Below are positions 8,841-18,105 of a stretch of DNA of 64,000 nucleotides, piece after piece. The stretch's first letter is position 1. The number at the start of each line of letters is the position of its first letter. Origin of the DNA: Streptomyces tsukubensis (GTDB taxonomy: Bacteria; Actinomycetota; Actinomycetes; Streptomycetales; Streptomycetaceae); contig NZ_CP020700.1 of assembly GCF_003932715.1 (NCBI RefSeq), positions 7,586,501 through 7,650,500 on the forward strand, given 5' to 3'. The notes under the pieces are model-generated. The model was not told where the DNA came from, made no database searches, and saw only the letters and a list, made by a program, of their open reading frames with translations. Made by a program: the position numbers and the translations under genes.

Positions 8841-9778
8841 GGTCGTGCCTCCGGGATTCGGGTCGGTCGTGCCGCGGCGGTGAATTCGGCCTCACCGGCG
8901 GTCAGGGCGAGGTATGCGTCCTCCAGAGACGGCTCCTCCGCGGCGAGTTCGAGCACGCTCAGGCCCTCCCGGGCGGCGATCGGGCCGATGTCGGCGAGCC
9001 CCGCGCCCTCGACGGTCCACCGTCCGTCGTCGCTGACGGAGAAGGAGTGTCCCTCCGCGGTCAGGACCGCCCGCATCCGCTCGCCGTCCGTGGTCCGCAG
9101 CCGTACCCTCGGGACCGTCCAGGTGGAAACGAACTCTTCGAGCGGGGTGTCGGCGAGGACTCTGCCTTTCCCGAGCACCACCAGATGATCGGCGAAGGCG
9201 CTGGTCTCGCCCATCAGATGGCTGGAGACCAGCACCGTCCTGCCTTCCCCCGCCAGGCTCCGCAGCAGTGCGCGGATCCAGGTGATCCCTTCCGGGTCCA
9301 GGCCGTTCGACGGCTCGTCCAGGAGCAGCACGCCCGGATCACCGAGCAGAGCCGCGGCGATCCCGAGGCGCTGGCGCATACCGAGGGAGTACGTTCCGAT
9401 CCGGCGGTCGGCGGCACTTGCGATGCCCGTCTGCTCCAGGACCTCCTCCACCCGGCGGGCCGGGATCCGCCCGGCCGCGGCGAGCACTCTCAAATGCCCC
9501 TGGGCGGTGCGCGAACCGAGCGCTGCCTGCGGGTCGAGCAGCGCGCCGACCGTGCGCAGCGGGTCGGCCAGCGAGCTGTAGGCACGGCCGCCGATGGTGC
9601 AGGTGCCCGAGGTCGGCCGGTCCAGGCCGACCATCAGGCGCATGGCGGTGGATTTGCCCGCTCCGTTCGGTCCGAGGAATCCGGTCACCCGGCCGGGGCG
9701 TACGCTGAACGTCACCCCGTCCAGGGCCCGGATCGCCCCGTACTCCTTCGTCACTCCGACGACATCAACACTGGTCAT
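8837..9778 (-). CDS. ABC transporter ATP-binding protein
   Basis: A 313-aa ATPase with Walker A GPNGAGKST (residues 36-44), signature YSLGMRQR, Walker B LLLDEPSNGLDPEG and H-loop SSHLM, followed by a DUF4162-like C-terminal extension. ATG at 9778 begins the domain. The longer frame upstream has no family match and reaches into the divergent promoter. With the coupled ABC-2 permease it forms an exporter, probably for a small hydrophobic compound or lantibiotic-like peptide. Confidence 0.92.
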   Translation of the reverse strand: MTSVDVVGVTKEYGAIRALDGVTFSVRPGRVTGFLGPNGAGKSTAMRLMVGLDRPTSGTCTIGGRAYSSLADPLRTVGALLDPQAALGSRTAQGHLRVLAAAGRIPARRVEEVLEQTGIASAADRRIGTYSLGMRQRLGIAAALLGDPGVLLLDEPSNGLDPEGITWIRALLRSLAGEGRTVLVSSHLMGETSAFADHLVVLGKGRVLADTPLEEFVSTWTVPRVRLRTTDGERMRAVLTAEGHSFSVSDDGRWTVEGAGLADIGPIAAREGLSVLELAAEEPSLEDAYLALTAGEAEFTAAARPTRIPEARP

Positions 9779-9908
9779 GGCTGCAAGCCTGGTCGAGGCG
9801 GGCCCGTGGGACATCCCCGGCCGGAGGGATTCGTCTCCCACTGCCGGGTGTACCGGTTTCCCCCGTGCGGGGGAGCCGCCCGGGGCCGCGCGCTGGCACG
9901 ATGAGTGG

Positions 9909-11075
9909 ATGCCCAGTCTGTTCCGACCCCTGATCCGCTCTGTCACCTACACCCGTGTGCTCCACGTCCTCATCGGGACGATTCCCTTCGGGATGTGGAT
10001 GTTCGTCATGGACGAGCATCTGTATGTGCCGTTCGCGCTGATGGCGCTCGCGGGACTCGTGCCGGCGGCGCGACTGGCCGAGGGACTCCAGGCCCGGCTG
10101 CTGCTGACCCGGTACGGCTACCGGGACCCGGCCTCCGGCATCACCGTCGCGCCCTCGCGGACCTGGGCCGACCGGGGGCGGACGGTGGTCTGGCTGGAAG
10201 CCCGGATGGTCCTCGGACTGCTGACGGGCTATCTGACCGTCAATCTGCTGGGGCTCGCCGTCGACCTCGTCCGCGGCACCGTCGGCGGGCCGGGCCGGAT
10301 ATCCCTCATCGGCCTGCCCGGCGGCTCCGGTTGGCCGGAGGTGCTCGCCCTGCTGCCCATCGCCCTGGTGGCCGTCTGCTGGGTGGGGATCGGCGCACTG
10401 GCCGCGCTCCTCGGCCGACGGCTCCTCGGTCCGTCCGCCCAGGAGCGGCTGACCGCCCTGGAGGAGCGCACCGAACAACTGCTGGAGCGCAACCGCATCG
10501 CCCGCGAACTGCACGATTCGATCGGGCACGCGCTGACGGTCGCGGTGGTGCAGGCCAGTGCGGCCAGGGCGGCGGGCAGCCCGGAGTTCACCGAGCGGGC
10601 GCTGACCGCCATCGAAGAGACCGGTCGGGCCGCACTGGAGGACCTGGAACGGGTGCTCCGCGTCCTGCGGGAGTCGGGGACACCTCCGGGACCGCGCCCT
10701 TCCCTCGCCGACACCAGCCGGCTGCTGGAGTCCGCGCGGGCTTCGGGAGCGGAGGTCGACATGGAGGTGACCGGGCCCGTGGGACAGGTGCCGGGGCCGG
10801 TGTCCCGGGAGGGATACCGGATTCTCCAGGAGGCGCTGACCAATGTGCTGCGCCACGCGGGACCCGTTCCGACCCGGGTGCGGATCGCCGTGACCGGCGA
10901 AAAGCTGGAACTGGAGGTGGCCAGCCCGCTCCGGGAGCCTGCCCGGCCCGGACGGGGCAGCGGTCTGCGCGGGATCCGCGAGCGGGCGGCACTGCTGGGC
11001 GGGGTGGCCGTCACCGGCCCGCGGGACGGCGAGTGGCAGGTCAGAGTGGGGCTGCCGTTGAGCGGGCCCGTGTGA
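9909..11075 (+). CDS. NarL-family sensor histidine kinase
   Basis: A 388-aa kinase with about four N-terminal membrane segments (residues 10-170), then a HisKA_3 dimerisation domain with phospho-accepting His in RIARELHDSIGHAL. The C-terminal HATPase shows EALTNVLRHAG (N-box) and GSGLRGIRERAALLGG (G-box). It has no large extracellular loop, as in DesK/LiaS-type intramembrane sensors. The gene is divergent from the ABC operon and followed 182 bases later by its response regulator. I infer that it senses membrane stress or the exported compound and controls the ABC genes. Confidence 0.9.
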   Translation: MPSLFRPLIRSVTYTRVLHVLIGTIPFGMWMFVMDEHLYVPFALMALAGLVPAARLAEGLQARLLLTRYGYRDPASGITVAPSRTWADRGRTVVWLEARMVLGLLTGYLTVNLLGLAVDLVRGTVGGPGRISLIGLPGGSGWPEVLALLPIALVAVCWVGIGALAALLGRRLLGPSAQERLTALEERTEQLLERNRIARELHDSIGHALTVAVVQASAARAAGSPEFTERALTAIEETGRAALEDLERVLRVLRESGTPPGPRPSLADTSRLLESARASGAEVDMEVTGPVGQVPGPVSREGYRILQEALTNVLRHAGPVPTRVRIAVTGEKLELEVASPLREPARPGRGSGLRGIRERAALLGGVAVTGPRDGEWQVRVGLPLSGPV

Positions 11076-11257
11076 ACACCGTAGCGCCGCTCTCTCCGAA
11101 TGAGCCGCGGCCGCCGCAAGCGGGCACCGCTCCGGGCCGGTACCCGCCGAACGGCTGCCCGGCGGAGTCCACAGGAGACGGGGCGGACCGTGGTGGGCGG
11201 ACGCCCGGCGGGCTTGCGGCCGCCCCCTCCGGCACCGGCCGCCCTTACGCTGATCCC

Positions 11258-11908
11258 GTGCCGATCTCCGTACTCCTCGTCGACGACGAACCCTTGGTGC
11301 GCGCCGGTCTGCGCGCGGTCCTGGAGGCCCAGCCCGATATCGAGGTCGCGGGCGAAGCCGCCGACGGCGCCGCCGTGGTCCCACTGGTACGCCGGCTCCG
11401 CCCCGATGTGGTGGCGATGGATGTGCGGATGCCCCTTCTCGACGGCATCGAAGCGACCCGTGCCGTACTGCGCTCCGTCGAGGCGCCCCCGAAGATCCTG
11501 GTCATCACCACCTTCGAGAACGACGAGTACGTCTATGAGGCCCTGCGCGCGGGCGCCGACGGCTTCCTCCTCAAACGCGCCCGGCCCGTGGAGATCGTGC
11601 ACGCGGTGCGGCTGATCGCGGAGGGCGATTCGCTGCTCTTCCCCGCCGCCGTACGCGCACTGGCGGCCGAGTACGGCGGCGGCGCGGCCCGCGCGGCCAT
11701 GGAGCGCGCCGGGCTGACGGAGCGTGAGGAGGCGGTGCTGCGGCTGATGGCGCGCGGCCTGACCAACGCGGAGATCGCGGCACAGCTCATCCTCGGCACC
11801 GAGACGGTGAAGACCTATGTGAGCGCGGTGCTCGCGAAACTCGGTGTGAGAGACCGCACCCAGGCCGTGATCGCCGCCTACGAGTCGGGCTTCGTGGCAC
11901 CCGCCTGA
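11258..11908 (+). CDS. NarL/LuxR-family response regulator
   Basis: A 216-aa regulator with a receiver domain (acidic pair VDDEP, phospho-acceptor in VVAMDVRMP, switch KR near residue 105) and a GerE HTH (LTEREEAVLRLMARGLTNAEIA). GTG at 11258 starts the receiver domain directly, and the upstream frame is non-coding. It is partner to the kinase just upstream and probably acts on the divergent ABC operon. Confidence 0.9.
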   Translation: MPISVLLVDDEPLVRAGLRAVLEAQPDIEVAGEAADGAAVVPLVRRLRPDVVAMDVRMPLLDGIEATRAVLRSVEAPPKILVITTFENDEYVYEALRAGADGFLLKRARPVEIVHAVRLIAEGDSLLFPAAVRALAAEYGGGAARAAMERAGLTEREEAVLRLMARGLTNAEIAAQLILGTETVKTYVSAVLAKLGVRDRTQAVIAAYESGFVAPA

Positions 11909-12068
11909 CCGTGCTGCCGCCTCCGCCGAGGCGCTCCCGACCGTATGTCGGTGGCGGCTGCTTGGATGGGGAACTCCCGTGCCCGCGGAACCTGTACGAG
12001 CCCACAGGGGCCCTCACCGGTACCCGGCCGGGAACCCTTCACACGTCGTCGGCCCAAGGGGGAACCCG

Positions 12069-12782
12069 ATGTCCCTGCACGAAATCGAGGACCTGGTCGC
12101 CGACTCGGTTCGGGTCCTCGACGGTCACACCGCGCCGGACGACCCGGGTGTCCGGGACCGGTTCACCGCGCTGTACGGCTTCCAGGCCGGATACGACTGC
12201 TCGTTCACGCACTTCCGCGTGATGGACATCCTGCTGCGACGCCGGTACACGTACCGCTTCCCGGTCGACCGGCATCCCGACTACGCCGAGCGGCACGCGT
12301 ACTTCGACGCACTGGCCGAGTTCATGGGCCTGCGGACCTTCGACGAGGAGGCACCCGGCTTCGAGGGCTACGACTCCTGGCTGGAGGACGGTTACGTCGA
12401 CCCGCCGTTCCTCTACTGCGACGCCGGTACCGCCTTGTGGCGGCGCATGGCCGCCGCCGGTGAACTTCTCGGTCCCGACGCCGAACCACCACGGCGCGTC
12501 CGGCTGATCGACGTGGTCCGTGAGATCGCCGTCGCCGCCGAGCAGGAGGGGGACCGTGAACTGATCGGCACGTGGTACGCGTTCGGCTGCGAAACCCTGC
12601 TCGGCGGTCCCGCGGGCTGCCCCTTCGACGTCGACGAACTCGCCGAGATGCCTGCCGTACGGGACCTGCGCGACGTGGTCCGCCGTACCGGGGCGTCGGC
12701 CGCCGCGGAACGGATGTCCCACGCGGTTCCTGTGGAGTTCACCGATCGCCAGGACCTCGCAGCCTGGTGGTGGGAGCTCTGA
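12069..12782 (+). CDS. Unrecognised 237-aa protein
   Basis: Strong third-position GC bias and a ribosome site (GGGGGAA, 5-11 bases before ATG 12069) mark a real gene, but I do not recognise the family. The product is acidic, predicted cytosolic, with no signal peptide or membrane segment. It is rich in aromatic residues (YGFQAGYDCSFTHFRVMD, GYDSWLEDGYVDPPFL). The 3' end abuts a C/G-rich hexamer repeat separating it from the convergent XRE gene. Confidence 0.65.
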   Translation: MSLHEIEDLVADSVRVLDGHTAPDDPGVRDRFTALYGFQAGYDCSFTHFRVMDILLRRRYTYRFPVDRHPDYAERHAYFDALAEFMGLRTFDEEAPGFEGYDSWLEDGYVDPPFLYCDAGTALWRRMAAAGELLGPDAEPPRRVRLIDVVREIAVAAEQEGDRELIGTWYAFGCETLLGGPAGCPFDVDELAEMPAVRDLRDVVRRTGASAAAERMSHAVPVEFTDRQDLAAWWWEL

Positions 12783-12789
12783 CAACCGG

Positions 12790-12885
<96 letters not shown>

Positions 12886-12908
12886 AGCGTTGCGGTGTCT
12901 GCTCCCCG

Positions 12909-13493
12909 TCAGTGGGAGCCGCTCCAGGGGGCGGGCACAAAGGTCCAGGTGACCTCGGCGGGGCCGGGGCCCGAGTTGCGCCAGGTGTGGGGCTCCCGGC
13001 CGGAGAAGGTCAGCGTGTCCCCGGCGGCGAGCGACTCGGTGCGGTCCGTGAAGCGGACGGAGACTTCACCGCTGACCACGTGCAGCACCTCCACCTCGCA
13101 GTTGATCGTGTACAGCTCGTCGCCCCCGTGCGCGCCGGGCTCCAGCAGCGACCGCAGCACCTGGACCTTCGACTGAGCACGGGGAGTGACCAACCGGTCC
13201 TCGACGCCGTGGCCGCCCATGTTGAGTCGCGGGGCCGTGTCGAGCCGGATCACCTCGGTCTCGGCCCCCTCGAAGAGCGAACCCACCGGCAGTGACAGCA
13301 CCTGGCAGAGGGTGACCAGGGACGTGACGCTCGGCGAGGTCTCGTCACGCTCGACCCGGCTGAGGAATCCCCTGGTCAGACCAGTGGCAGCGGCGACCTG
13401 CTCGATGGTGAGGCCCTGAGCCTTGCGGCAGGCCCGCAACCGCGCCCCGACCCGGACCGGATCGGCGGACGGCGTCGGGTGCAGCGCTTTCAT
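12909..13493 (-). CDS. XRE-family regulator with C-terminal cupin domain
   Basis: A 194-aa protein. An N-terminal XRE HTH (about residues 15-70, GLTIEQVAAATGLTRGFLSR) is joined to a cupin_2 sensor domain (about 110-185, with GAHGGDELY and GDTLTFSGREPHTW). This architecture is shared with PuuR-like regulators of polyamine and amine catabolism. It is divergent from a four-gene operon headed by an agmatinase-family ureohydrolase, so it very likely binds the AT-rich inverted repeat between them and responds to a pathway amine or guanidino compound. GAGGAC precedes the ATG at 13493. Confidence 0.88.
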   Translation of the reverse strand: MKALHPTPSADPVRVGARLRACRKAQGLTIEQVAAATGLTRGFLSRVERDETSPSVTSLVTLCQVLSLPVGSLFEGAETEVIRLDTAPRLNMGGHGVEDRLVTPRAQSKVQVLRSLLEPGAHGGDELYTINCEVEVLHVVSGEVSVRFTDRTESLAAGDTLTFSGREPHTWRNSGPGPAEVTWTFVPAPWSGSH

Positions 13494-13573
13494 CGAAGTC
13501 CTCGCGTCGCTCGTTCGGCTTCCGGACCACCCTTGACAAGGTGGTGACTCAGGGCAAACACTACCCGGAATGA

Positions 13574-13614
13574 AAGTTGCCTAATAAGCATTCTTTGTTG
13601 TGTATAGGTAACTT
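13574..13614. promoter_or_regulatory. Inverted repeat between XRE gene and ureohydrolase operon
   Basis: AAGTTGCCTA (13574-13583) and TAGGTAACTT (13605-13614) are inverted copies with one mismatch. Their centres are 31 bp apart, about three helical turns, in an AT-rich patch only 28 bases before the ureohydrolase start. This is the likely operator of the XRE-cupin regulator. Confidence 0.55.
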
Positions 13615-13642
13615 CCCTTCTGGTTACAGATCCGAGGTTCCG

Positions 13643-14731
13643 ATGAACGCCGTCGAACCCCCCGGGCCCCCGGTCGGCCCCCCGGACGCGAGTCTGAGCC
13701 CGCGCTACGCGGGAATCGCGACCTTCGCCCGACTGCCCCGCCTGGACGACGTTCCGCGCGCCGACATCGCCGTCGTCGGTGTCCCCTTCGACAGCGGGGT
13801 CAGCTACCGGCCTGGCGCCCGCTTCGGGCCCGCGCACATCCGTGAGGCGTCCCGGCTGCTCCGCCCGTACAACCCGGCGCAGGACGTGGAGCCCTTCGCC
13901 GCCCAGCAGATCGCCGACGCGGGCGATATCTCCGCCAACCCGTTCAACCTCGACGAAGCGGTCGCCCAGATCCAGGCTGCCGCCGAAGAGCTGACCGCGG
14001 ACGGCACCCGGCTCCTCACCTTCGGCGGCGACCACACCATCGCCCTACCGCTGCTGCGCGCCGTCGCGAAGCGGCACGGCCCGGTCGCCGTGCTCCACTT
14101 CGACGCCCACCTCGACACCTGGGACACCTACTTCGGTGCCCCGGTCACACACGGCACCCCCTTCCGCCGCGCCTCCGAAGAGGGCCTCATCGACCTCACG
14201 GCCGGTCTGCACGTGGGCACCAGGGGCCCGCTCTACTCCCGCCAGGACCTGCGGGACGACGAACGCCTCGGATTCGCCGTGATCTCCAGCCCCGAGATAG
14301 AGACCGAGGGCCTGCCCCGGGCGATCGAACGCATGCTCGCCCGCCTGGGTGACCGCCCCGTGTACCTCTCCATCGACATCGACGTCCTCGACCCGGCTCA
14401 CGCCCCCGGCACCGGGACCCCCGAGGCGGGCGGGATGACCAGCCGCGAACTGCTCGCGATGATCCGCGCCCTTCGCGGAACGAACCTGGTGGGCGCCGAT
14501 GTGGTCGAGGTGGCCCCCGCCTACGACCACGCCCAGCTCACCGCCGTCGCCGCCGCCCACACGGCGTACGAAATCCTCTCGGCGATGACCCCGGACCACC
14601 TCCCCCGCCGGACGACCGGTCCGGCGACCGCCCCCGGCGAAGTCCCCGAGACCGACCCCCGGACCGCCCCCGGGACCGACCCCGCGAACGACCTCAAGAA
14701 CGACCCCACGAACGGCAGGGGAATGCGATGA
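13643..14731 (+). CDS. Agmatinase-family ureohydrolase
   Basis: A 362-aa manganese-type ureohydrolase, hydrolysing a guanidino compound to urea and an amine. Metal ligands are in place: GGDH (His131), DAHLD (Asp154, His156, Asp158) and SIDIDVLDP (Asp245, Asp247). The last 45 residues form a Thr/Asp/Pro-rich tail absent from classic SpeB. Agmatine is the default substrate, but guanidinobutyrate-type guanidino acids or free guanidine are possible because the operon also carries a nucleobase-type permease and two nitrilase-superfamily enzymes. ATG at 13643 follows GAGG and starts after the operator. The stop overlaps the permease start (ATGA). Confidence 0.85.
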   Translation: MNAVEPPGPPVGPPDASLSPRYAGIATFARLPRLDDVPRADIAVVGVPFDSGVSYRPGARFGPAHIREASRLLRPYNPAQDVEPFAAQQIADAGDISANPFNLDEAVAQIQAAAEELTADGTRLLTFGGDHTIALPLLRAVAKRHGPVAVLHFDAHLDTWDTYFGAPVTHGTPFRRASEEGLIDLTAGLHVGTRGPLYSRQDLRDDERLGFAVISSPEIETEGLPRAIERMLARLGDRPVYLSIDIDVLDPAHAPGTGTPEAGGMTSRELLAMIRALRGTNLVGADVVEVAPAYDHAQLTAVAAAHTAYEILSAMTPDHLPRRTTGPATAPGEVPETDPRTAPGTDPANDLKNDPTNGRGMR

Positions 14732-16194
14732 CCTCCTCGGACACCGCGACTCAGCGCGAATCTGCGATCGAACAGCATTCGATCGACTATGTGCCCTCCT
14801 CGGAACGGCACGGCAAGGTGTGGCACCAGGGACCGTTCTGGTTCACCGGCAACTTCGTCCTGCCGACGATGGTCGCCGGGTTCGTCGGCGCCTCCATGGG
14901 ACTGAGCGTCTGGTACAGCGTGCTGGCCATCGTGCTCGGCGTCGGAGCCGGCACCTTCTTCATGGCCTTCCACGCCAACCAGGGCCCCCGGATGGGCCTG
15001 CCCCAGATGATCCAGTCCCGGGCACAGTTCGGCAGCCGCGGCTCCACGGTGCCCTTCGCCGCGACCGTCTTCGTCTACGTGGGCTTCCTGGTCTTCGACA
15101 CGGTCCTCGCCAAGCAGGGCCTGGGACTGCTGCTGCCGGGCGGAGAACTGTTCTGGTACCCGGTCCTGATCGCGCTCTCCATTGTCATCGCGGTCGTCGG
15201 CCACGACCTGCTCCACTTCGTCCAGCGCTGGCTGACCTACCTCCTGGTCGTCGTCTTCGCCGTGCTCACCGTGGTCGCCATCGTCCACTTCGGCTCCAAC
15301 CCCACCCCCGCCGATGTGCCCGCGGCCACCGCCGGCTGGGACCTGACGGCTTTCCTCGTCCAGTTCTCCCTGGCCGCCGGATACAACATCAGCTACTCGG
15401 TCTACGTCTCCGACTACACTCGCTACCTCCCGGCGAAGGTGCCCGCGCGGAAACTGATCACCGCGGTGTACGCGGGTGCCGCGTTCTCCGCCGTCTGGCT
15501 GATGTCCCTGGGCGCGATCCTCGCGAGCTATCTGCCGGACCCCGATCCGATCACCGCCCTGCGCGAGGTCGGCGACCTGCTCTTCCCCGGCTTCGGTCTG
15601 ATCGTCGTCATGACCTCGGTGCTCGCCCTGATCTCCATCATGGGGGTCAACGCGTACGGTGCGATGCTCACCGGCGCCAGCGCCCTCGACGGCTTCCGCA
15701 AGGTGCGCCCCACCGTACGGCTGCGCGTCGTCGGCCTGATCGCGGTCGGCCTGCTGTCCCTGGTGGTGGCCCTGCTCATCCCGGACGACTACATCGGCAG
15801 CTTCAACAACTTCGTGCTGATGATGCTCTACTTCCTCGTCCCGTGGACCGCGGTCAACCTGGTCGACTTCTACTTCGTCCGCCGCGGGAAGTACGCCATT
15901 GCCGAGATCCTCAAGCCGGACGGTATCTACGGCCGCTGGGCCTGGCGGGGCGTCACCGCCTACGTCATCGGGTTCGCCTCGATGATCCCCTTCTTCTCGA
16001 CGAGCTTCTACGTCGGCCCCGTCGCGGACGCCCTCGGCGGCGCGGACTTCTCGTTCGCCGTCGGACTCCTCGTCTCCGGCGTGCTCTACCTGCTGTTCTC
16101 CCGGAACCTGGACCATGAGGCGGAAGCCGCCGCCCGCGCGGCGAGCGAAGCCGAACTGGAGGGCGCGGCCGCAAGGGAGGAATCCGTACGATGA
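14728..16194 (+). CDS. NCS1-family nucleobase/purine-type permease
   Basis: A 488-aa transporter with about 12 membrane helices. It bears the purine-cytosine permease pattern, for example [19 protein letters not shown] near residue 90 and a cytosolic tail rich in Ala/Glu. NCS1 proteins import nucleobases, allantoin, hydantoins and similar ring compounds by proton or sodium symport. Coupled to a ureohydrolase upstream (4-base overlap) and an amidohydrolase downstream (4-base overlap), it probably brings in the operon's nitrogenous substrate. The substrate cannot be read from the sequence. Confidence 0.88.
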   Translation: MTSSDTATQRESAIEQHSIDYVPSSERHGKVWHQGPFWFTGNFVLPTMVAGFVGASMGLSVWYSVLAIVLGVGAGTFFMAFHANQGPRMGLPQMIQSRAQFGSRGSTVPFAATVFVYVGFLVFDTVLAKQGLGLLLPGGELFWYPVLIALSIVIAVVGHDLLHFVQRWLTYLLVVVFAVLTVVAIVHFGSNPTPADVPAATAGWDLTAFLVQFSLAAGYNISYSVYVSDYTRYLPAKVPARKLITAVYAGAAFSAVWLMSLGAILASYLPDPDPITALREVGDLLFPGFGLIVVMTSVLALISIMGVNAYGAMLTGASALDGFRKVRPTVRLRVVGLIAVGLLSLVVALLIPDDYIGSFNNFVLMMLYFLVPWTAVNLVDFYFVRRGKYAIAEILKPDGIYGRWAWRGVTAYVIGFASMIPFFSTSFYVGPVADALGGADFSFAVGLLVSGVLYLLFSRNLDHEAEAAARAASEAELEGAAAREESVR

Positions 16195-17072
16195 ACCCGC
16201 AGCCACCCCGCCCGGACACCGGACGGAGCACCGAGGTCACCGTCGCCGTCTGCCAGATCGCCCCACGGGTCGGCGACACCGAAGGCAACCGGGCGCGGAT
16301 CCGCACGGCGGTCGAGACGGCGGCCGAGCGCGGCGCACAGGTCGTGGTCCTGCCCGAGCTGGCCGCCACCGGCTATGTCTTCACCGGTGCCGAAGAGCTG
16401 CGGAGCGTCGCGGAGCCGCCGGACGGCGACACCATCAGGGACTGGGAGGCGCTCGCCGCCCGCCACGGCCTGGTCGTCGTCGGCGGCTTCGCGGAGCGCG
16501 GCGAGAACGGCCGGGTGTACAACGCGGCGGCCCTCGTCGACCCGGCCGGGCTGCGCGCCGTCTACCGCAAGGCCCATCTCTGGAACGGCGAGAAGGTCTG
16601 GGGCTTCACCCCCGGGGACGGAAGCCCGCCGGTCGTCGACACCCCGTACGGCCGTATCGGGTTCATGGTCTGCTACGACCTGGAGTTCCCCGAGTGGGTA
16701 CGGCTCGCCGCCCTGGACGGAGCCGAACTGCTCTGCGGTCCCGTCAACTGGCCGCTGTACCCCCGTCCGGAGGGTGAGCGCCCGACCGAGATCGTCCGCG
16801 TCCAGGCCGGCGCCTCCGTCAACCGCATGTTCATCGCGGTCGCCGACCGGACCGGCACCGAACGGGGGCAGGACTGGCTCGGCGGCAGTGTGATCGTCGA
16901 CGCCGACGGCTATCCGCTGACCGCGCCGAGCCTCGGCGAAGAGGCGATCCACACCGCGACCTTCGATCTCGCCGACGCCAGGAACAAGGCCATCAGCGAG
17001 AACAACGACGTCCACGCGGACCGGCGCCCCGCGCTGTACACCCGCCCGCGCCCCGGAGAGGAGCGGTCATGA
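16191..17072 (+). CDS. Carbon-nitrogen hydrolase (nitrilase superfamily amidase)
   Basis: A 293-aa protein with the nitrilase-superfamily triad: Glu in VVLPELAATGY, Lys in YRKAHLWNGEKVWG and Cys in MVCYDLEFPEW. The pattern fits an amidase or N-carbamoyl amidase better than a true nitrilase. It may hydrolyse an amide or carbamoyl intermediate made upstream in the operon, as AguB does with N-carbamoylputrescine. It is coupled by 4-base overlaps to both the permease and the next gene. Confidence 0.82.
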   Translation: MNPQPPRPDTGRSTEVTVAVCQIAPRVGDTEGNRARIRTAVETAAERGAQVVVLPELAATGYVFTGAEELRSVAEPPDGDTIRDWEALAARHGLVVVGGFAERGENGRVYNAAALVDPAGLRAVYRKAHLWNGEKVWGFTPGDGSPPVVDTPYGRIGFMVCYDLEFPEWVRLAALDGAELLCGPVNWPLYPRPEGERPTEIVRVQAGASVNRMFIAVADRTGTERGQDWLGGSVIVDADGYPLTAPSLGEEAIHTATFDLADARNKAISENNDVHADRRPALYTRPRPGEERS

Positions 17073-18028
17073 CCACCACCGTGGCCATCGTCCAGCAGCC
17101 GCCCGCCCTGCTGGACCTGGACGAGTCCCTGCGCCGCGCCGTCGCGCACATCACCGAGGCCGCGCGGTCGGGCGCCGACCTCGTCGTCTTTCCCGAAACC
17201 TGGCTGACCTGCTACCCGGCCTGGGTGTTCGGACTCGCGGGCTGGCGGGACGCAGAGGCCAGGCGCTGGCACGCCCGGCTGCTGGAGCAGAGCCCCGTAC
17301 TGGACCCGGGCGGCGACGACGCCCTCGCCCCGGTCCGGGCCGCGGCCCGGGAGCACGGGGTGACCGTCGTACTCGGCCTCAACGAGCGGGCCGCACCCGC
17401 CTCCGGATCGCTCTACAACTCGCTGCTGACCATCGGCCCGGACGGCGGCACCCTCAATGTGCACCGCAAGCTGACGCCCACCCACACCGAACGGATCGTC
17501 TGGGCCGCCGGGGACGGTGCGGGGCTGCGCGTCGTCGAGACCCCGGCCGGCCGGGTGGGTTCGCTGGTCTGCTGGGAGCATTTCCACCCCCTCGCCCGGC
17601 ATGCGCTGCACGCACAGCACGAGGAGATCCACGTCGCCGCCTGGCCCGATATGCCGGAGAGCCATGCGATCGCCGCGAGGTCGTACGCCCTGGAGGGACG
17701 CTGCTTCGTGGTCTCGGCGGGCCTGCTGCTCTCCACCGACGACGTCCCCGACGACCTGCTGGCCGCCTACCGGGCCGGAGTGGGCCCCGACGCCCCCGAG
17801 GACGGCCTCCTCTTCACCGGCGGCTCCGGTGTCGTGGGCCCCGACGGCACGTGGATCGTGGAGCCCCGGTACGGGGAGGCCGGCATCATCACGGCCACGC
17901 TGGACCGCGGCCGGCGCTACGAGGAAGCGCTGGACCTGGACGTCGCGGGCCACTACGGGCGCCCGGACGTCTTCACCCTGTCCGTGGACCGGACACGGCG
18001 CGACAGCGGGGTCCACTTCACGGACTGA
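17069..18028 (+). CDS. Aliphatic nitrilase-type enzyme
   Basis: A 319-aa branch-1 nitrilase homologue. It has Glu in VVFPETWLTCYP, Lys in HRKLTPTHTERIVWAAGDG and the nitrilase-type catalytic stretch LVCWEHFHPLARHAL, where CWEH is typical of true nitrilases (amidases usually have CYD). It should convert a nitrile to the acid plus ammonia. As the last gene of the ureohydrolase-permease-amidase-nitrilase operon, it suggests a substrate carrying both guanidino and nitrile/amide groups, or breakdown of several nitrogen compounds together. Confidence 0.83.
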   Translation: MTTTVAIVQQPPALLDLDESLRRAVAHITEAARSGADLVVFPETWLTCYPAWVFGLAGWRDAEARRWHARLLEQSPVLDPGGDDALAPVRAAAREHGVTVVLGLNERAAPASGSLYNSLLTIGPDGGTLNVHRKLTPTHTERIVWAAGDGAGLRVVETPAGRVGSLVCWEHFHPLARHALHAQHEEIHVAAWPDMPESHAIAARSYALEGRCFVVSAGLLLSTDDVPDDLLAAYRAGVGPDAPEDGLLFTGGSGVVGPDGTWIVEPRYGEAGIITATLDRGRRYEEALDLDVAGHYGRPDVFTLSVDRTRRDSGVHFTD

Positions 18029-18057
18029 CCGCCAGGCGGACGCACCGTACGCACGCA

Positions 18058-18088
18058 GGCCCCGGCCGTCCCGGTGACGACCGGGGCC
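18058..18088. terminator. GC-rich hairpin between convergent nitrilase and monooxygenase genes
   Basis: GGCCCCGG (18058-18065) pairs with CCGGGGCC (18081-18088) in the 77-bp gap between the two stop codons. It probably ends transcription from both sides. Confidence 0.5.
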
Positions 18089-18105
18089 GGCGGGCGCACG
18101 CGGGC

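Noticed and set aside
14521..16206. 561-codon minus-strand frame rich in Asp/Gly/Glu
   Set aside because: Antisense of the NCS1 permease gene.
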